From Actinokineospora enzanensis DSM 44649 (GTDB taxonomy: Bacteria; Actinomycetota; Actinomycetes; Mycobacteriales; Pseudonocardiaceae), in assembly GCF_000374445.1 (NCBI RefSeq), contig NZ_KB894423.1, positions 35,976-99,975 on the forward strand: a stretch of 64,000 nucleotides of DNA. Direction: 5' to 3'. Positions 44,077 through 54,732 of the stretch are shown here, in pieces; the stretch's first letter is position 1, and each line of letters begins with the position of its first letter. The position numbers and the translations under genes were made by a program. The notes beneath the pieces are model-generated. The model was not told the origin of the DNA. It ran no database searches and worked only from the letters and a program-made list of their open reading frames with translations.

Positions 44077-44820
44077 TCAGGAGACCGTGGGGAAGTCCGG
44101 CGCGGCCACGTCGAAGGTCTTGCCCTTCTGGGTGAGCAGCGCGGCCAGCACGGCGGCCTTGCGCGGCGTGTCGGCCGCGTCACCCCATCTGACGGCGCGC
44201 GCGTCGGCGAGGGTGAACCGGATGTCGGCGGCTGTGCGGGCGGTGACCGCGGTGATCTGCCCGGCCAGCTGCCGCGGCACGGCCGCCAGCACCGACGTGG
44301 CCGCCTTCGCGGCGGGCTCGCCGCTCGCGTCCAGCACCGGCAGCCCCGGCGGGGCCGCCTGCACCACGCCGTAGTCGACCCCGGCCGCGTCCAGCAGGTG
44401 CGCCCCGTCCCGGCCCGGCACCACCGCCACCGGCGTGCGCTCGGTGATGGCGATCTCCAGCGTGCCCGGGAACGACCGGCGCACCTCGACCGTGCCGACC
44501 CTGGGCAGCTGCCGCACCCGGCCCGCGACCTCGTCGGTGTCCAGCCGCACCAGCGGGGTGCCCGGCTCGACCGCGGCGGCCGCGCGCACCTGGTCGGCGG
44601 TCAGCTCGCCGAGCCCGGAGACCTCGACCGCGCGGACCCCGAACACCGGGGTGAACCACAGCACACACACCACCGCGGTGACCGCGGCCATCGTGCCGAG
44701 CACCGCCCACCGGCGCACACCGAACCCGACCCGCGCGCGTGCACGCGCGGGTCGCTGCCGCGCGCGCGACGGCCGCCGTCGCGCGCGGGTGCCGGTCCGG
44801 CCGGGGGCGGCGCCGGTCAC
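44077..44820 (-). CDS. ftsQ: Cell division protein FtsQ
   Basis: A 247-residue bitopic divisome protein. A very basic cytoplasmic N-terminal region (about 1-35, many Arg), one helix (38-58: [18 protein letters not shown]), a POTRA domain ([20 protein letters not shown]) and the FtsQ beta domain with [20 protein letters not shown] follow. It links early and late divisome proteins. The GTG start overlaps the murC stop as GTGA. 76 bases separate it from the DinB gene. Confidence 0.94.
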   Translation of the reverse strand: MTGAAPGRTGTRARRRPSRARQRPARARARVGFGVRRWAVLGTMAAVTAVVCVLWFTPVFGVRAVEVSGLGELTADQVRAAAAVEPGTPLVRLDTDEVAGRVRQLPRVGTVEVRRSFPGTLEIAITERTPVAVVPGRDGAHLLDAAGVDYGVVQAAPPGLPVLDASGEPAAKAATSVLAAVPRQLAGQITAVTARTAADIRFTLADARAVRWGDAADTPRKAAVLAALLTQKGKTFDVAAPDFPTVS

Positions 44821-46238
44821 GCGGTCTCCCGCCGCTCCAGCGCGGCGAGCACCTCCGGCCCGAGCATGGTCACGTCGCCCGCGCCCATGGTGAGCACCAG
44901 GTCGCCCGCCGCGGCCAGCCCGGCCACCAGCGCGGGCACCTTGTCGAAGCCCGGCTCGTAGTGCACCCGCTCGGCGGGCAGCGCCACCGCGTCCGCCACC
45001 AGCGCGCCGCTGACCCCGGGCAGGGGCTCCTCGCGGGCGCCGAACACATCCAGCACCACGACCTCGTCGGCCAGGCCGAGCGCGGTGCCGAACTCGGTGG
45101 CGAAGGTGGCGGTGCGCGAGTACATGTGCGGCTGGAACACCACCAGCACCCGGCCGCCCTGGGCCGCCGGGCGCACCGCGCGCAGCTGCGCGTCGACCTC
45201 GGTGGGGTGGTGGGCGTAGTCGTCGTAGACGCGCACGCCCGCGGCGGTGCCCTTGAACTCGAACCGCCTGCGCACGCCGCCGAACGCGGCGATGCCCTCG
45301 CCCAGCCCGGCCAGCGGCGCGCCCAGCTCCAGTCCGGCGAGCAGGGCGGCGAGCGCGTTGCCCGCCATGTGCTCGCCGGGCACCGCGACGCCCAGCTCGA
45401 ACTCCTGCCCGGCCAGCACGACGGTGGCCAGCCCGCCGCCGTCGACCGGCCGGTAGCCCAGCAGCGTGGCGTCGCCCGCGCCGGTGGCCAGGCGGCCGTA
45501 GCGGCGCACCCGGACACCCCTGGCGGCCGCGCGCTCGGCCAGCGCGGCCGCGCCCGGGTCGTCGGCGCAGGCGACCAGCGCGCCGCCCGGCTCGATCCGG
45601 TCCAGGAACGCGTCGAACACCGACACGTAGGCCTCGACCGTGCCGTGGTGGTCGAGGTGGTCGGCCTCCACGTTGGTCACCACCGCCACCGCGGGCGAGA
45701 ACGCCAGGAACGAGCCGTCGCTCTCGTCGGCCTCGGCGACGAACACCCCGCCGGTGCCGTGGTGGGCGTTGGCGCCGGACTCGTTGAGGTCGCCGCCGAT
45801 GGCGAACGACGGGTCGAGCCTGCAGTGCTGCAGCGCCACGGTCAGCATCGACGTGGTGGAGGTCTTGCCGTGCGTGCCCGCGATGCAGGCCACCCGGTGT
45901 CCGGCCATCAGCTCGGCCAGCGCCTGCGAGCGGTGCAGCACGGGCAGGCCGCGGCGGCGCGCCTCGACCAGCTCCGGGTTGCTCTCCTTGATCGCGGTGG
46001 ACACCACGACCGCGGTCGGCCCGCCCGGCAGCAGGTCCAGGTTCGCCGCCGACTGGCCCACCGCGACGCGCGCGCCCTGGGCCCGCAGCGTCAGGAACGC
46101 GCGGGCCTCCTTGGCGTCGGAGCCGGACACCGTGTTGCCGCGGGCGAGCAGGATGCGGGCGATGCCGCTCATGCCTGCGCCGCCGATGCCGACCAGGTGC
46201 GCGCGCTCCAGCGGGCCGGTCAGCGCGGCGCCGGTCAC
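44817..46238 (-). CDS. murC: UDP-N-acetylmuramate-L-alanine ligase
   Basis: A 473-residue Mur ligase that adds L-alanine to UDP-MurNAc with ATP. The N-terminal Rossmann part has [14 protein letters not shown], the ATP-binding loop is [14 protein letters not shown] near 117-130, and the C-terminal [14 protein letters not shown] is diagnostic of MurC. GTG start overlapping the murG stop as GTGA. Next step after MurA/B and before MurD. Confidence 0.97.
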   Translation of the reverse strand: MTGAALTGPLERAHLVGIGGAGMSGIARILLARGNTVSGSDAKEARAFLTLRAQGARVAVGQSAANLDLLPGGPTAVVVSTAIKESNPELVEARRRGLPVLHRSQALAELMAGHRVACIAGTHGKTSTTSMLTVALQHCRLDPSFAIGGDLNESGANAHHGTGGVFVAEADESDGSFLAFSPAVAVVTNVEADHLDHHGTVEAYVSVFDAFLDRIEPGGALVACADDPGAAALAERAAARGVRVRRYGRLATGAGDATLLGYRPVDGGGLATVVLAGQEFELGVAVPGEHMAGNALAALLAGLELGAPLAGLGEGIAAFGGVRRRFEFKGTAAGVRVYDDYAHHPTEVDAQLRAVRPAAQGGRVLVVFQPHMYSRTATFATEFGTALGLADEVVVLDVFGAREEPLPGVSGALVADAVALPAERVHYEPGFDKVPALVAGLAAAGDLVLTMGAGDVTMLGPEVLAALERRETA

Positions 46239-47365
46239 CGGCGGCCCTTGGCGGCGGCGGTCAGCACCATCCGCGCGAGCACGTCCGCGGCCTCCCGGTG
46301 GCCCGCGCCGCGCGCCGCGACGCTCATGTCCACCAGCCGCCGGTGCTCGGTCAGCATCGGCACGACCAGCTCGACGACCTTCGCCGGGGTCAGGTCCGCG
46401 TCGTCGACCAGTATCGCGCCGCCGTTGGCGACCACCGGGCGAGCGTTGAGCGCCTGTTCGCCGTTGCCGTAGGGCAGCGGGACATAGACCGCGGGCAGGC
46501 CCACCGCGGAGACCTCCGCGACGGTCATCGCCCCGCTGCGGCACAGTGCCGCGTCGGCCGCGGCGTACGCGAGATCCATCCGCTCCAGGTACGGGACGGT
46601 GGCGTACCGGGGCGCGCCCGGCACCTCCTGGACCGCGAGCGTGTTCTTGGGGCCGTGCGCGTGCAGCACGCCGATCCCGGCCTCGGCCAGCTCCCGCGCC
46701 GCGCCGGAGACCGCCGAGTTGATCGAGCGCGCGCCCTGCGAGCCGCCGAACACCAGCAGCGTCGGCGCGTGCGGGTCCAGGCCGAAGAACTCCCGCGCGC
46801 GGGCCCGCAGCGACGCCCGGTCCAGGTTGATGATGGACTCGCGCAGCGGCATGCCGATGATCTCCGCGTCGGTCAGGCCGGAGTCGCCCACGGCCGCCGC
46901 GACCCGCTCGGCGAACCGGGCGCCGACCTTGTTGGCCAGCCCCGCCTTCGCGTTCGCCTCGTGCACCACGATCGGCACCCGGCCGCGCGCGGCCAGGTAG
47001 GCGGGCAGCGCCACGTAGCCGCCGAAGCCGACCACCACGTCCGCCTGCACCCGGTCGAGCACCTCGCGGGTGGTCTTGATCGCCGCGCGCACCTTGAGCG
47101 GCAGCTTGAGCAGGTCGACGTTCGGCTTCCGGGGCATGGGGACCGGCGGGATCATCTCCAGCGGGTAGCCCCGCGCGGGCACGATCGTCTTCTCCAGGCC
47201 GCGCTCGGTCCCCAGCGCGACCACCCGGGCGTCCGGTCGCAGCCGTCGGACCGCGTCGGCCAGTGCCAGCGCGGGCTCGATGTGCCCGGCCGTACCACCC
47301 CCCGCGATCACCACGCACAGTCCTGCGCGGGTCGGCCGACTCCCACCGGTGGGACCTACGGTCAA
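46235..47365 (-). CDS. murG: UDP-GlcNAc:undecaprenyl-PP-MurNAc-pentapeptide transferase MurG
   Basis: A 376-residue GT28 glycosyltransferase that makes lipid II. The glycine-rich loop is [18 protein letters not shown] at about 19-36, and the donor site has [13 protein letters not shown] and the acidic [24 protein letters not shown] rare TTG start is chosen: AAAGGAGGACGTCG sits directly upstream and the TTG overlaps the ftsW stop as TTGA. No better start codon lies between it and the glycine-rich loop. Confidence 0.96.
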   Translation of the reverse strand: MTVGPTGGSRPTRAGLCVVIAGGGTAGHIEPALALADAVRRLRPDARVVALGTERGLEKTIVPARGYPLEMIPPVPMPRKPNVDLLKLPLKVRAAIKTTREVLDRVQADVVVGFGGYVALPAYLAARGRVPIVVHEANAKAGLANKVGARFAERVAAAVGDSGLTDAEIIGMPLRESIINLDRASLRARAREFFGLDPHAPTLLVFGGSQGARSINSAVSGAARELAEAGIGVLHAHGPKNTLAVQEVPGAPRYATVPYLERMDLAYAAADAALCRSGAMTVAEVSAVGLPAVYVPLPYGNGEQALNARPVVANGGAILVDDADLTPAKVVELVVPMLTEHRRLVDMSVAARGAGHREAADVLARMVLTAAAKGRR

Positions 47366-48819
47366 CGACGTCCTCCTTTGGCGTTCCGCGGATTCCCGCG
47401 GCTTGTCTTCTGCCTGGCCTGGGGCGCACCACCCACTCGGCCATAGCCCTGGCGCTGTTGCGCGGGCTGTGCCGCCCGACGCGGCGGCACCGCCCGCCGG
47501 TCCGCCCCGCGCGGGGGCGCCGACGGCCGCGCGGGCTTGCGCTTCTTCGGCGGCTTGTACGGGTCCGGCGCGGGCAGCCGCATCAGCTTGCCGAACCGCC
47601 CCGGGCCCTGTGAACGCAGGGCCGAGACGGCCTCCGGCTCGTGCCGGGCGCAGTTGGCCAGGATGCCGAACACCATCATGGTCACCACCACCGAGGTGCC
47701 CCCGGAGGAGATCAGCGGCAACGTGATGCCGGTCACCGGCAGCAGGCCCACCACGTAGCTGATGTTGATCGCGGCCTGGGCGACCAGCCACACCGTCAGG
47801 GTGGCCGCCACCATCCGGATCCACGGGTCGATGTTGCGGGTGGCGATCCGCATGCCGACGATCGCCAGCATCGCGAACAGGCCGAGCACCAGCAGGCAGC
47901 CGAGGAAGCCCAGCTCGTCGCCGATCACCGCGAAGATGAAGTCGTTGTGCGCGTTGGGCAGGAAGTTCCACTTCGACGGGCCCTGGCCGAGGCCGCGGCC
48001 GAACAGGCCGCCGTCGGCGAGCGCCAGCTTGGCCTGCTCGGCCTGGTAGCCGTGGTTGGTCGGGTCGTCCTCGGGGTTGAGGAAGCTGAGCACCCGATCC
48101 AGCCGGTAGGTGGTGCCGATGGCCAGCAGGAACACCCCGCCAAGGCCGCCCATCGCGAGCGCGCCGAACAGCCGCAGCGGCGCCCCAGCGAACCACAGCA
48201 GGGCGATCAGGACCACGCCCAGGGTCACCGTGCCGCCCAGGTCGGGCTGCAGCATCACCAGCGCGAACATCAGCAGCGCGGCGGGCAGCACGGGCACCAG
48301 CAGGTGCCGGTAGCGGTGCAGCACCGCCCGTTTGAGCACCAGCACGTGCGCGCCCCACAGCGCCAGTGCCAGCTTGCACACCTCGACCGGCTGGAAGGAG
48401 AACGGGCCGAACTTGAACCAGCTCTGCGTGCCGTTGATCGTCTTGCCCAGCGGCGTCAGCACCGCCACCAGCGCCAGCAGGCCGAGCACCATCGCGGTCG
48501 GGCTGGCGCCGCGGATGCGCGCCAGCGGCATCCGCAGCATCACCCAGAAGGCGATGACGCCGATCAGCACGTACAGCAGGTGCTTCTTGAAGATCGTGTA
48601 GAGGCCGGAGCCCGGGGTGTTCAGCGAGGCCACCGAGGACGCGGACAGCACCATGACCATGCCCAGCACGGTCAGCAGGCCGAACACCGCGAGCACCAGG
48701 TGGAAGGACGCCAGCGGCCTGCCCAGCCAGGCGGTCAGCGCGGTGCGGAAGGAGCCGAGCCTGCCCGCCACCCGGCCCGCCCGCCGCGGTCGGCCCGCGA
48801 CGTCCTGGGCGGCCATCAC
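47362..48819 (-). CDS. ftsW: Lipid II polymerase FtsW (SEDS family)
   Basis: A 485-residue membrane glycosyltransferase with ten helices between residues 40 and 405; it polymerises lipid II with FtsI. SEDS signatures include [13 protein letters not shown], the catalytic-loop [11 protein letters not shown]...[32 protein letters not shown] (key [10 protein letters not shown]), and the ISSGGTSV block. The last about 60 residues form a very basic, Pro/Arg/Lys-rich cytoplasmic tail. The GTG overlaps the murD stop; an ATG is the second codon. Confidence 0.96.
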   Translation of the reverse strand: MMAAQDVAGRPRRAGRVAGRLGSFRTALTAWLGRPLASFHLVLAVFGLLTVLGMVMVLSASSVASLNTPGSGLYTIFKKHLLYVLIGVIAFWVMLRMPLARIRGASPTAMVLGLLALVAVLTPLGKTINGTQSWFKFGPFSFQPVEVCKLALALWGAHVLVLKRAVLHRYRHLLVPVLPAALLMFALVMLQPDLGGTVTLGVVLIALLWFAGAPLRLFGALAMGGLGGVFLLAIGTTYRLDRVLSFLNPEDDPTNHGYQAEQAKLALADGGLFGRGLGQGPSKWNFLPNAHNDFIFAVIGDELGFLGCLLVLGLFAMLAIVGMRIATRNIDPWIRMVAATLTVWLVAQAAINISYVVGLLPVTGITLPLISSGGTSVVVTMMVFGILANCARHEPEAVSALRSQGPGRFGKLMRLPAPDPYKPPKKRKPARPSAPPRGADRRAVPPRRAAQPAQQRQGYGRVGGAPQARQKTSRGNPRNAKGGRR

Positions 48820-50294
48820 CGCCCCCCGGTGGCGCCGCCGACCCCCTGGCCGCTCGGGTGTTCCGGCTCCGGCCCGGTCGGCCTGGCGAGCCCGGTCGGC
48901 TTGGCGAGCAGCCCGGTGACGGCGGCCGCGAAGGCGTCGCCGCGGTGGGCGTAGCTCCGGTACATGTCCAGTGAGGCGGCGGCGGGCGCGAGCAGCACGA
49001 CGTCACCCGGACGTGCCATGGCGCCCGCCGCGCGGACCGCTGCGATCATGGGCTCATCGTCTCCCGGGGTCACCCGGGTGATGGGGACATCCGGGGCGTG
49101 TCGCGCCAGGGAGGCGGCGAACACGTCGGCGTCCACGCCGAGCAGCACGACCCCGCGCAGCCGCCCGCGCACCTCGTCGACCAGCTCGTCCACCCGGGCG
49201 CCCTTGAGCTGCCCGCCCGCGATCCAGACGACCGACTCGAACGCGCGCAGCGAGCCCGCGGCGGCGTGCGGGTTGGTGGCCTTGGAGTCGTTGACGTAGT
49301 GCACGCCGTCGACCTCCCCGACCGGGACAGTGCGGTGCGCGCCGGGCTGGAATGTCCGCAGTCCCTCGCGGACCGCGTCCGCGGACACCCCGTACGCGCG
49401 GGCGAGCGCGGCGGCGGCGAGCGCGTTGGAGACGTTGTGCGGTCCCGCCGGACGCACGTCCGCGAGCACCGCGAGTTCCTCGGCCGCGGTGGTGGGGTCG
49501 GCGACGAACGCGCGGTCCACCAACAGGTCCTCCACGAGCCCGAGTTCCCCCGGTCGCGGCACGCCCAGCCCGAAACCGACCTTGCGGCTCCCGGGGGCGG
49601 CGAACTCGTGTGCCAGCCGGGTCGACCACTCGTCGTCCACGTTGTGCACGACCGTGCGCGCCCCGATGTGCACGCGGCCCTTCGCGCGGCCGTACTCGTC
49701 CATGGAGCCGTGCCAGTCCAGGTGGTCCTCTGCGAGGTTGAGGATCGCGGCGGCGTCCGCGCGCAGTGAGGACTGCCAGTGCAGTTGGAAGCTGGACAGT
49801 TCCACGGCCAGCACGCGGTGCCCGGCGCGGATCGCGTCCACCACCGGCAGTCCCACGTTGCCGCACGCGACCGCGTCCAGTCCGGCGGCGCGCAGGATCG
49901 ACTCCAGCATGCAGACCGTGGTCGTCTTGCCGTTGGTGCCGGTCACCACCAGCCAGGCGGGCGGTTCCGGCAGCCGCTCGGCCATCCGCCAGGCCAGTTC
50001 GATCTCGCCGATGACCTCGACGCCCGCGGCCGCCGCGGCCACCAGCAGCGGACTGGTCGGCCGCCAGCCGGGACTGGTGACCACGAGGTCCGTGCCCGCC
50101 TGCGGCTCGGCGAGACCGGGGACCAGCGCGGCCCCGGTGCCCGCCAGCTCGGCCAGCCGACCGGCGTCCGCGTCGGTCACCGTGACCTCGGCGCCCGACG
50201 CGACCAGCGCGGCCGCGACCGAGCGGCCGGTCACCCCGGCGCCCGCGACCAGCACCCGCCTACCGGCGAGCCATGGTTCGGCGCCCGCGGTCAC
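48816..50294 (-). CDS. murD: UDP-N-acetylmuramoylalanine-D-glutamate ligase
   Basis: A 492-residue Mur ligase adding D-glutamate. N-terminal [17 protein letters not shown], central ATP loop [15 protein letters not shown] near 118-132, [15 protein letters not shown], and C-terminal [11 protein letters not shown] with IAGGQLKGA. The GTG overlaps the mraY stop as GTGA. The C-terminal about 30 residues are a Pro/Gly-rich tail beyond the usual MurD end. Confidence 0.97.
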   Translation of the reverse strand: MTAGAEPWLAGRRVLVAGAGVTGRSVAAALVASGAEVTVTDADAGRLAELAGTGAALVPGLAEPQAGTDLVVTSPGWRPTSPLLVAAAAAGVEVIGEIELAWRMAERLPEPPAWLVVTGTNGKTTTVCMLESILRAAGLDAVACGNVGLPVVDAIRAGHRVLAVELSSFQLHWQSSLRADAAAILNLAEDHLDWHGSMDEYGRAKGRVHIGARTVVHNVDDEWSTRLAHEFAAPGSRKVGFGLGVPRPGELGLVEDLLVDRAFVADPTTAAEELAVLADVRPAGPHNVSNALAAAALARAYGVSADAVREGLRTFQPGAHRTVPVGEVDGVHYVNDSKATNPHAAAGSLRAFESVVWIAGGQLKGARVDELVDEVRGRLRGVVLLGVDADVFAASLARHAPDVPITRVTPGDDEPMIAAVRAAGAMARPGDVVLLAPAAASLDMYRSYAHRGDAFAAAVTGLLAKPTGLARPTGPEPEHPSGQGVGGATGGR

Positions 50295-51376
50295 CGGCCT
50301 CCGCCCGCGCCCAGCCAGTCCGCGTAGAACAGGCCGAGGCCGAACATCGCGCACACGCCCGCCAGCAGCCAGAACCGGATGATCACCGTGGTCTCCGCCC
50401 ACCCGGCGAGCTCGAAGTGGTGGTGGAACGGCGCCATCCGGAACAGTCGTCGCCTGGTCGTGCGGAAGATGACGATCTGCAGCACCACCGACACCATCTC
50501 GACCGCGAACAGACCGCTGATCACGATCATCAGCAGCTCGGTGCGGGTGGCCATGGACAGGCCCGCCACCAGGCCGCCCAGCGCCAGCGAGCCGGTGTCG
50601 CCCATGAAGATCTTGGCCGGGGCCGCGTTCCACCACAGGAAGCCGATGCAGGCGCCCATCGCGGCCGCCGCCACCACCGCCAGGTCCAGCGGGTCGCGCA
50701 CGTCGAAGCAGGCGGCCTCGGTGGCCCGCGAGCAGTCGTGGCTGAACTGCCAGAACCCGATCACCACGTAGGTGCCCAGCACCATCGCCGATGACCCGCC
50801 CGCCAGGCCGTCCAGGCCGTCGGTGAAGTTCACCGCGTTCGACCAGGTGGACACGGCCAGGTAGCAGAACACGATGAAGCCGATGCCGCCGAAGGACACC
50901 ACCGCGATGTCCCGCACGAACGACAGGTTGTCCGAGGCCGGGGTCAGCTGCCGCTCGTCCGGGAAGCGCAGCGCCAGGATGGCGAACACGATCGCCACCA
51001 CCAGCTGGCCGACCAGCTTGGCGGTCTTGTTCAGGCCCAGGTTCCGCTGCTTGCGGATCTTGATGAAGTCGTCCAGGAAGCCGACCAGGCCCAGCCCGGT
51101 GGCCAGCATCAGCACCAGCAGGCCGGAGGCGGTCGGCGAGTCGCCGCGCGCGGACATGGCGTTGACGATGTGCGAGGTGCCGTACCCGGCCCACATCGCG
51201 ATGATGATCGCCACCCCGCCCATGGTGGGCGTGCCGCGCTTGCTCTTGTGCCCGGCCGGGCCCTCCTCGCGGATCTCCTGGCCGAAGCCCTGCCGGGAGA
51301 ACACCCGGATCAGGTACGGGGTCAGCAGGATCGAGATGACCATGGCGATCGCCGCGGCGATCAGGATGCTCTTCAC
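50291..51376 (-). CDS. mraY: Phospho-N-acetylmuramoyl-pentapeptide transferase
   Basis: A 361-residue, ten-helix membrane enzyme making lipid I from UDP-MurNAc-pentapeptide and undecaprenyl phosphate. The catalytic aspartates lie in GFLDDFIKI and [12 protein letters not shown], with [14 protein letters not shown] and the [13 protein letters not shown] block. One cysteine pair (HDCSR and AACFD) occurs in an extracytoplasmic loop. GTG start overlapping the murF stop as GTGA. Confidence 0.97.
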   Translation of the reverse strand: MKSILIAAAIAMVISILLTPYLIRVFSRQGFGQEIREEGPAGHKSKRGTPTMGGVAIIIAMWAGYGTSHIVNAMSARGDSPTASGLLVLMLATGLGLVGFLDDFIKIRKQRNLGLNKTAKLVGQLVVAIVFAILALRFPDERQLTPASDNLSFVRDIAVVSFGGIGFIVFCYLAVSTWSNAVNFTDGLDGLAGGSSAMVLGTYVVIGFWQFSHDCSRATEAACFDVRDPLDLAVVAAAAMGACIGFLWWNAAPAKIFMGDTGSLALGGLVAGLSMATRTELLMIVISGLFAVEMVSVVLQIVIFRTTRRRLFRMAPFHHHFELAGWAETTVIIRFWLLAGVCAMFGLGLFYADWLGAGGGR

Positions 51377-52836
51377 CGGGCGTCCTCCGCCAGCAGCTGC
51401 TCGACGACCCGCCACAGGGCGAACGCCTTCGACGCCTTGACCAGCACGACATCACCGGGAGCCAGCTCGGCGCGCAACAGCGCGACGGCGGCCTCGACGT
51501 CCGGCACCAGCACCGACTCCTCTCCCCACGAGCCCTCCAGGCTCGCCCCCTGGTGGATGGGCCGGGCGTCCGCGCCCACCGCGACCAGGCGGTTGATGTC
51601 CAGTCGAACGGCGAGCCTGCCGATCTCGTCGTGCTCGCGCACCGAGTCCGGGCCCAGCTCGGCCATCACCCCGAGGACGGCCCAGGACCGGCCTCGGTTG
51701 CCTGCCCTGGCCATCGTCGCCAAGGTCTTGAGGGCGGCCCGCACGGAGTCGGGGTTGGCGTTGTACGAGTCGTTGACGAACGTGACACCGTCGGCGCGGG
51801 TGGTGACCTCCATCCGGCGCTCGGAGACCCGCCGCGCGGCCGACAGCCGCTCGGCGACCTCCTGCGGCGTCGCGCCCAGCTCCAGCGCGATCGCGGCGGC
51901 GGTGAGGGCGTTACCGACGTGGTGCGCGCCGTGCAGGCCGAGGGACACCTGCGCCTCACCCTGCGGGGTCAGCAGCCGGAAGCTCGGGCGGGCCTGGTCG
52001 TCGAGGGTGATGTCGACCGCGCGCACGTGCGCGGCCGCGGCCTCGCCGACCAGCACGACCCTGGCCTTGGTGCGCTCGGCCATCGCGGCGACCAACGGGT
52101 CGTCTGCGTTGAGCACGGCCACGCCGTCCTCGGGCAGCTGCTCGACCAGCTCGCCCTTGGTCTGGGCGATGTCCGCCATGGTGCCGAACTCGCCCAGGTG
52201 CGCGGAGCCGACGTTGAGCACGGCGCCGATACGCGGGGGCGCGGTCTCGCACAGCGCGGCGATGTGGCCGGGACCGCGCGCGGACAGCTCCAGCACCAGG
52301 TGCCGGGTGTGCTCGTCGGCGCGCAGGACCGTCCACGGGTGGCCCAGCTCGTTGTTGAACGAGCCGGGCGGCGCGACGGTCTCGCCCATCGGCGCCAGGA
52401 CCTGGGCGATCAGGTCCTTGGTGGAGGTCTTGCCGGAGGAGCCGGTGACGCCGACGACCGTCATGCCGCGCTCGGCGAGCCGGGCGGCCACCAGCCTGGC
52501 CAGCGCGGCGAGCGCGGCCAGCACCGCGGCGCCGGAGCCGTCCTTGTCGGCGGCCAGCGCGAACGCGCGGGTGTGTGCCTCGGTCACCAGCGGGACGATC
52601 ACGGCCGGGGCGTCGACCTCGCGCGCGGCCAGCACGGCCGCGGCCCCCGCCGCGACGGCGCGGGCGGCGAACTCGTGGCCGTCGACCTTGCCGCCGGGCA
52701 GGGCGACGAACAGGCCACCCGCGGTCACCTGCCGGGAGTCGAACTCGACGGTGCCGGTGACCACCGTGTCCGGGTCCGCCCGGTGCAGCGTGCCGCCGAC
52801 CGCGTCGGCGATCTCCCGCAGGGTCAGCGTGATCAT
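51373..52836 (-). CDS. murF: UDP-MurNAc-tripeptide-D-alanyl-D-alanine ligase
   Basis: A 487-residue Mur ligase adding D-Ala-D-Ala. ATP loop [20 protein letters not shown] near 125-144, [12 protein letters not shown], and [15 protein letters not shown] are MurF hallmarks. ATG overlaps the murE stop as ATGA. Length and domain order are normal. Confidence 0.97.
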   Translation of the reverse strand: MITLTLREIADAVGGTLHRADPDTVVTGTVEFDSRQVTAGGLFVALPGGKVDGHEFAARAVAAGAAAVLAAREVDAPAVIVPLVTEAHTRAFALAADKDGSGAAVLAALAALARLVAARLAERGMTVVGVTGSSGKTSTKDLIAQVLAPMGETVAPPGSFNNELGHPWTVLRADEHTRHLVLELSARGPGHIAALCETAPPRIGAVLNVGSAHLGEFGTMADIAQTKGELVEQLPEDGVAVLNADDPLVAAMAERTKARVVLVGEAAAAHVRAVDITLDDQARPSFRLLTPQGEAQVSLGLHGAHHVGNALTAAAIALELGATPQEVAERLSAARRVSERRMEVTTRADGVTFVNDSYNANPDSVRAALKTLATMARAGNRGRSWAVLGVMAELGPDSVREHDEIGRLAVRLDINRLVAVGADARPIHQGASLEGSWGEESVLVPDVEAAVALLRAELAPGDVVLVKASKAFALWRVVEQLLAEDAR

Positions 52837-54434
52837 GGCGTCACCCGGCCGAATCGGGCACGGATGGCCGCGGCGAGTTCCTCACGGTCCGAGAAGGGAT
52901 GCACCACTCCCGCGATCTCCTGTCCGGTCTCGTGTCCCTTGCCCGCGATCACGACCGCGTCGCCGGGACGGGCTCGGGCGACCGCTTCGGCGATCGCCCG
53001 CCTGCGGTCGCCGATGTCGACGACCTCGCCGCGCTCGCCCTCGGGCACCTCGCGGGCCCCGGCGAGCATGGCGGCGCGGATCGCTGCCGGGTCCTCCCCG
53101 CGCGGGTTGTCGTCGGTGACCACCAGCAGGTCGCTGCGCCGGGCCGCCGCCTCGCCCATCAGCGGGCGCTTGGCCGCGTCCCGGTCACCGCCGCAGCCCA
53201 GCACCGCGAGCACCCGGCCCTCGGTACGCGAGCGGATCGCGTCCAGCGCGACCGCGACCGCCTCCGGCTTGTGCGAGTAGTCCACGACCGCGGTGAAGTC
53301 CTGGCCCAGGGCCACCCGCTCCATCCGGCCGGGCACCCGCACCTCGGCCAGGCCGCGGGTGATGGCCTCGATCGGGATGCCCGCGGTGTCCAGCACGGCG
53401 GCCGCGACCAGCGCGTTGGCGATGTTGAACGGGCCGGGCATGGGCAGCGTGGCGGGCACCCGGCGGCCGCCCGGCGTGTGCAGCACGAACGACTGCTCGC
53501 CGGTGCGCGACACCCGGATGTCGGACGCGGTCCAGTCGGCGTCGCCCGCGGTCGCCACGGTGACCGTGCGCGGGTGCACCAGTCTGCGGCCCCAGTCCTG
53601 GTCGACGCAGACCACCTCGGCGCTGGAGCGGCCGTCGAACAGCAGCGCCTTCGCCCGGAAGTAGTCCTCCATGTCCGGGTGGAAGTCCAGGTGGTCCTGC
53701 GACAGGTTGGTGAACGCGCCCACCGCGAACCGGGTGCCCGCGACCCGGCCCAGGCTCAGCGCGTGGCTGGAGACCTCCATCGGCACGTGCGTGACACCGC
53801 GCTCCAGCATCACCGCGAACAACGCCTGCAGGTCCGGGGCCTCCGGCGTGGTGAACGCGCTGGCCAGCCGCTCGCCCGCGATCCGCGTCTCCACCGTGCC
53901 GACCAGGCCGGTGACCAGGTCGGCGGCGGCCAGCCCGGCGGCGATCATGTAGGTGGTGGTGGTCTTGCCGGACGTGCCGGTCACGCCGAGCACGTTGAGC
54001 GCCAGCGACGGCTCGCCGTAGATCCAGGCGGCAACCGGACCCAGCGCGGCGCGCGGGTCGGGGTGCACGAGCACCGGCACGCCCGCGTCCCGCACGGCGG
54101 GCCTGCGGGCGCCCTCGTCGTCGGTCAGCACGGCGGTCGCGCCCGCGGCCACGGCGGCGGCGGCGAAGTCGGCACCGTGCGCGCGGGCACCGGGCAGCGC
54201 GGCGAACAGGTCGCCGGGGCGCACGTGCTGCGCGCGCAGCGTCGCGCCCGTGACGGCCACATCGGACGCGGGCGCGCGGTCATCCCCGTCGGCGAGGCGG
54301 GCATCCGCGCGCGCGAGCAGGGTGGCGAGCGGGACAGGCTGGATGCGGGTGGGGCGAGGCGGCGCCGTGACAGCCTTGCCTTCGAGCTTGGCGGGCACGG
54401 GGCGGAAGGCTACCTGCGCACGGAGGGCGATCAC
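52833..54434 (-). CDS. murE: UDP-MurNAc-tripeptide synthetase, meso-diaminopimelate-adding
   Basis: A 533-residue Mur ligase. ATP loop GVTGTSGKTTTTYMIA near 150-165, SQDHLDFHPDMEDYF, and VVTDDNPRGEDPAAI; the DNPR motif indicates meso-diaminopimelate as the amino acid added. GTG start after GAGGGG. The start carries a 35-residue leader before the Mur domain, so an internal start is possible. About 300 bases separate it from ftsI, unlike the overlapping junctions downstream. Confidence 0.96.
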   Translation of the reverse strand: MIALRAQVAFRPVPAKLEGKAVTAPPRPTRIQPVPLATLLARADARLADGDDRAPASDVAVTGATLRAQHVRPGDLFAALPGARAHGADFAAAAVAAGATAVLTDDEGARRPAVRDAGVPVLVHPDPRAALGPVAAWIYGEPSLALNVLGVTGTSGKTTTTYMIAAGLAAADLVTGLVGTVETRIAGERLASAFTTPEAPDLQALFAVMLERGVTHVPMEVSSHALSLGRVAGTRFAVGAFTNLSQDHLDFHPDMEDYFRAKALLFDGRSSAEVVCVDQDWGRRLVHPRTVTVATAGDADWTASDIRVSRTGEQSFVLHTPGGRRVPATLPMPGPFNIANALVAAAVLDTAGIPIEAITRGLAEVRVPGRMERVALGQDFTAVVDYSHKPEAVAVALDAIRSRTEGRVLAVLGCGGDRDAAKRPLMGEAAARRSDLLVVTDDNPRGEDPAAIRAAMLAGAREVPEGERGEVVDIGDRRRAIAEAVARARPGDAVVIAGKGHETGQEIAGVVHPFSDREELAAAIRARFGRVTP

Positions 54435-54732
54435 GCGACCCCTCTACGGCAGCGGCGCGGCGGGATGCGGTAGATGGGCCCGCCCGAGCCGCCCGGCGGC
54501 GTTCCATGGCCCGCCACCACCCGAAGGTGTGAATCTTGTTTTCCCACGTCAGCGGCCGAATTTCGCGCGTATGGTCGAACACATGTTCATCGACATCGCA
54601 TCCCTCGTCCCGACCCGCCGACCCCGCCGATCCAATCCCGGTGCCCGGTTCGCGAACCCGATCGTCCTCAACGGACCGAGCGGGGACCGCGCGGCGCCCG
54701 GTCCGGTCCGGAACCGCGCGGCCCCGCCGGGC
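54435..54732. other. Gap between ftsI and murE
   Basis: A 298-base non-coding gap in an otherwise tightly packed cluster. It contains the SOS-like palindrome at 54575-54590 and an apparent leaderless ATG on the plus strand, described separately. I see no gene on the minus strand. Confidence 0.5.
54571..54590 (+). promoter_or_regulatory. SOS-like (LexA-type) box with -10 and leaderless ATG
   Basis: TCGAACACATGTTCAT (54575-54590) matches the actinobacterial LexA consensus TCGAAC-N4-GTTCGA at 14 of 16 positions, counting the spacer as free. On the plus strand TATGGT (54570-54575) precedes an ATG at 54583 by 7 bases. No gene follows that I can support, so it may be the relic of a lost SOS-regulated gene or a site acting on the dcw operon. 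Confidence 0.4.
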
